NCBI GenBank assembly: GCA_014380825.1
Contig: JACMJD010000629.1
Location: forward strand, 1 to 7,019
Length of the DNA: 7,019 nt
Direction of reading: 5' to 3'
Source: Phycisphaerae bacterium
GTDB lineage: Bacteria; Planctomycetota; Phycisphaerae; Tepidisphaerales; Tepidisphaeraceae
The notes beneath the pieces were generated by a model. It made no database searches and was not told the DNA's origin. It saw nothing but the letters and a program-made list of their open reading frames with translations. The translations under genes were made by a program, and so were the position numbers. Positions 5,395 to 7,019 of the stretch are shown here, in pieces (position 1 is the first letter of the stretch; each line of letters opens with the position of its first letter).

Positions 5395-5405
5395 GTGCAC
5401 GGTTA

Positions 5406-5972
5406 TCACGAAATCGGCAATTCCCAAACCGCGCCTGGTTGTCGATGCGTCGCGGTGATCGATTGATCGCTGACCTCCACATCGAACTGATCGGCCGCTT
5501 GTGGGAACGATGTGTATTCCGGCGGCGCGGTCTTGCGATCGGGAAAACGTTCACGCCACCGCCGCTCGTCGAATTGCTGATAGGCCTTGAGCGCCTCGGG
5601 ATCTTTCTTGCTGGTCTGCCAATCGTAGTTGCCATCTCTGATCGCCAGCGTCGCCAGGCGAATATCCTTCACAGCCTGCCGATCGACAATGCCGACGAGA
5701 TAAACAAACCGTCGTTGACCATTCACCGATGTGTGACGAAGCAAGACCGCGTTCGCATCGGTCGACTCGCGCGGGTTCGGCGAACCGAGCGTCGAGAACC
5801 CGCGACGACCGTCGGGCAGCTTCACGTCCTGCAACGCGTTCGGATCACCGCCGCCAGTGTCAGCCACGTAGCGTTCCACACCATTCTGCCACGAGGAAAG
5901 GCTGGCCGCGCCACCGCAACCGGTGCTCACAAGCGAGACGATGCACAGGACTAACGGCAGAGCGCGCGTCAT
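5406..5972 (-). CDS. putative small lipoprotein of unknown function
   Basis: This 188-residue protein has an N-terminal basic residue (Arg3), a hydrophobic stretch (4-15) and VSTGC with Cys19, which fits a lipobox imperfectly because position -3 is serine rather than Leu/Val/Ile. It would be exported and lipid-anchored if processed. The mature part is hydrophilic, with a segment LRHTSVNGQRRFVYLVGIVD (78-97) that looks like beta strands, and many Asp and Arg residues. I recognise no family. Its ATG overlaps the TGA of the ankyrin-repeat gene as ATGA (5972-5969), with no good Shine-Dalgarno sequence of its own, so translation is probably coupled. The paired arrangement suggests the two proteins act together, perhaps at the membrane; that is inference only. 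Confidence 0.75.
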   Translation of the reverse strand: MTRALPLVLCIVSLVSTGCGGAASLSSWQNGVERYVADTGGGDPNALQDVKLPDGRRGFSTLGSPNPRESTDANAVLLRHTSVNGQRRFVYLVGIVDRQAVKDIRLATLAIRDGNYDWQTSKKDPEALKAYQQFDERRWRERFPDRKTAPPEYTSFPQAADQFDVEVSDQSITATHRQPGAVWELPIS

Positions 5973-7019
5973 CGACGCGCACCGATGGAAAGGTTCTGCG
6001 GCCCGGTCGACGCGCGCATGACAGCCGCAAGCTGATCGTGACCGGACTTCACTGCAACCTCGATCGGAGTGCCGCGCCCGCCGGCGCGCGCCTGCACGTT
6101 CGCGCCGTGTTCCATCAGCAGTCGCGCCATCGTGCCGAATCCGCGTGATGCGGTCAGATGCAGCGGCGTGGCGCCATAACTGTCGGCGATGTTCGCATCC
6201 GCGCCGGCATCCAGGAGAGCAGCGACGATCGCTTCATCACCGCGCCGAACCGCACCGTGCAGCGCCGTGCAGCCAAAGTCGTCGCGGCTGTCGATCGACG
6301 CGCCGGCGTGAACGAGTTGGTCGACCACGTCCGCGACATTCTCGCCGCGAGCGTGAACGGCAGCATGAAGAGGAGTAGCGTGGAACGCATCAACCGCGTT
6401 CGGATCCGCCCCGCCACGCAGCAGAGCCGCGACGACCTTCGCGTCGCCGGTGCCGGCTGCATCAAACAGCGCGGTGCGGCCGTCGCGGTCGCGGAGCTTG
6501 GGATCGGCGCGATAGGCAAGCAACACGTCGATCGCTTTCACGTTTCGCGCGCGGGCGGCCCAATGCAGCGGCGTACGACCGGCCGCATCGGGCGCGTTCA
6601 CATTCGCGCCGCCGCCGCACAATTGCTCAAGCTTCTTCGGATTCTCGATTGCACCATGCAGCGATTCTGCGAGATTTTCGGTCGCTGCAGCGTCGCCGTC
6701 CTTGAAGCAGATCTCGTGGATCATGATGAGGTCTTTATCGTCGCCGCGATGTCCGTAATTGACGCCCCAATACGTCCGCAGCTCGTGCGTCTTGTCGGCG
6801 AACCACTGCCGTGAGTGTCGCTGCCCGTTCGCGTCGACGTGAAGCCCGATGATGGCGTCCGCATTCGCCCTGGCCATATCGCGAACGCTCGGGCGCATGA
6901 AGTCGAGATACAAGCTCGGGTTCAGCGTCTCGTCGTAATGATCGGAAACGAACCACGCCCAGAAATCCGAATCCGGCCGAACATGGTGCGCGATCTTCCA
7001 ATACGGCCCGTCGCGTTCG
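5969..7019 (-). CDS. ankyrin-repeat protein with unidentified N-terminal region (5' end outside window)
   Basis: The reverse frame is open to the right edge, with 349 residues visible and the true start beyond. The TTG and ATG codons near 6913 and 6898 are not needed as starts. From about 6670 to 6008 there are five clear ankyrin repeats of 33-35 residues with GxTPLHxAA-type helices and LLxxGADxN-type turns, for example GRTPLHWAARA, GRTALFDAAGTGD and GATPLHLTASRG, plus a divergent leading repeat (ESLHGAIENPKKLEQL) and a truncated last repeat (GTPIEVAVKSGHDQL). Ankyrin stacks bind other proteins. The 116 visible residues before them are not ankyrin: they are rich in Trp, His and Asp (YWKIAHHVRPDSDFWAWFV, later DAIIGLHVDANG and RTYWGVNYGH) and I do not recognise them. 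No signal peptide can be judged without the start. It is followed by the lipoprotein gene with an ATGA overlap. Confidence 0.88.
   Translation of the reverse strand, partial: ERDGPYWKIAHHVRPDSDFWAWFVSDHYDETLNPSLYLDFMRPSVRDMARANADAIIGLHVDANGQRHSRQWFADKTHELRTYWGVNYGHRGDDKDLIMIHEICFKDGDAAATENLAESLHGAIENPKKLEQLCGGGANVNAPDAAGRTPLHWAARARNVKAIDVLLAYRADPKLRDRDGRTALFDAAGTGDAKVVAALLRGGADPNAVDAFHATPLHAAVHARGENVADVVDQLVHAGASIDSRDDFGCTALHGAVRRGDEAIVAALLDAGADANIADSYGATPLHLTASRGFGTMARLLMEHGANVQARAGGRGTPIEVAVKSGHDQLAAVMRASTGPQNLSIGARR

Noticed and set aside
5355..5954. A 199-codon plus-strand frame opposite the lipoprotein gene
   Set aside because: It starts within the hairpin repeat region and has no recognisable motif. 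The minus-strand frame has a signal-like N-terminus and an ATGA junction with its upstream gene; however, neither frame has a known family, so this is a judgement.
1..7019. tRNA, rRNA, riboswitch or transposase gene
   Set aside because: I saw no cloverleaf with CCA-end or TTCRANY loop, no rRNA core motif and no transposase motif in any frame; small structured RNAs cannot be fully excluded by eye.

Overview
The window is a compact piece of a GC-rich bacterial chromosome. It holds seven protein genes separated by short gaps, and four of the five gaps are filled with dispersed, hairpin-forming repeats. The repeat types (a CACGGGCG...CGCCCGTG palindrome, a CCACRAAGGCACGAAG inverted repeat, a CCTCTCCCGG/CCGGGAGAGG element, and a CTGAGGTACTCCGAAG inverted repeat) are the kind commonly met in Planctomycetota genomes and relatives. 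Together with mostly short or missing Shine-Dalgarno sequences, they make a planctomycete, perhaps of the Phycisphaerae, the best guess. This is inference from repeat style and protein flavour; there is no rRNA or marker gene to settle it.

Layout from left to right: (1) the N-terminal part of an alpha/beta hydrolase on the minus strand, running off the left edge; (2) a divergent gap carrying a 60-bp near-perfect palindrome; (3) a full-length Ada-type DNA alkylation repair protein and regulator on the plus strand; (4) a convergent gap with three copies of a 39-bp repeat and a strong hairpin; (5) a manganese-type superoxide dismutase on the minus strand; (6) a 204-bp gap with a large compound inverted repeat; (7) a DedA-family membrane protein on the minus strand; (8) a 91-bp divergent promoter gap without repeats; (9) a DsbD-type thiol:disulfide interchange protein on the plus strand with all six expected cysteines; (10) a convergent gap with a 32-bp-stem hairpin; (11) a small putative lipoprotein and, transcribed ahead of it, an ankyrin-repeat protein that runs off the right edge. 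The last two overlap by the four bases ATGA and are likely co-translated.

Functionally the middle of the window leans toward stress and envelope maintenance: alkylation repair (Ada), superoxide removal (SOD), a membrane lipid-carrier transporter family (DedA) and delivery of reducing power across the membrane (DsbD). There is no evidence that these form one operon; strand changes and repeats isolate most of them. The least understood part is the ankyrin/lipoprotein pair. The most striking sequence-level signal is repeat density: a different repeat family sits in each of four gaps, and repeat sequence supplies the last codons and stop of both ada and dedA.
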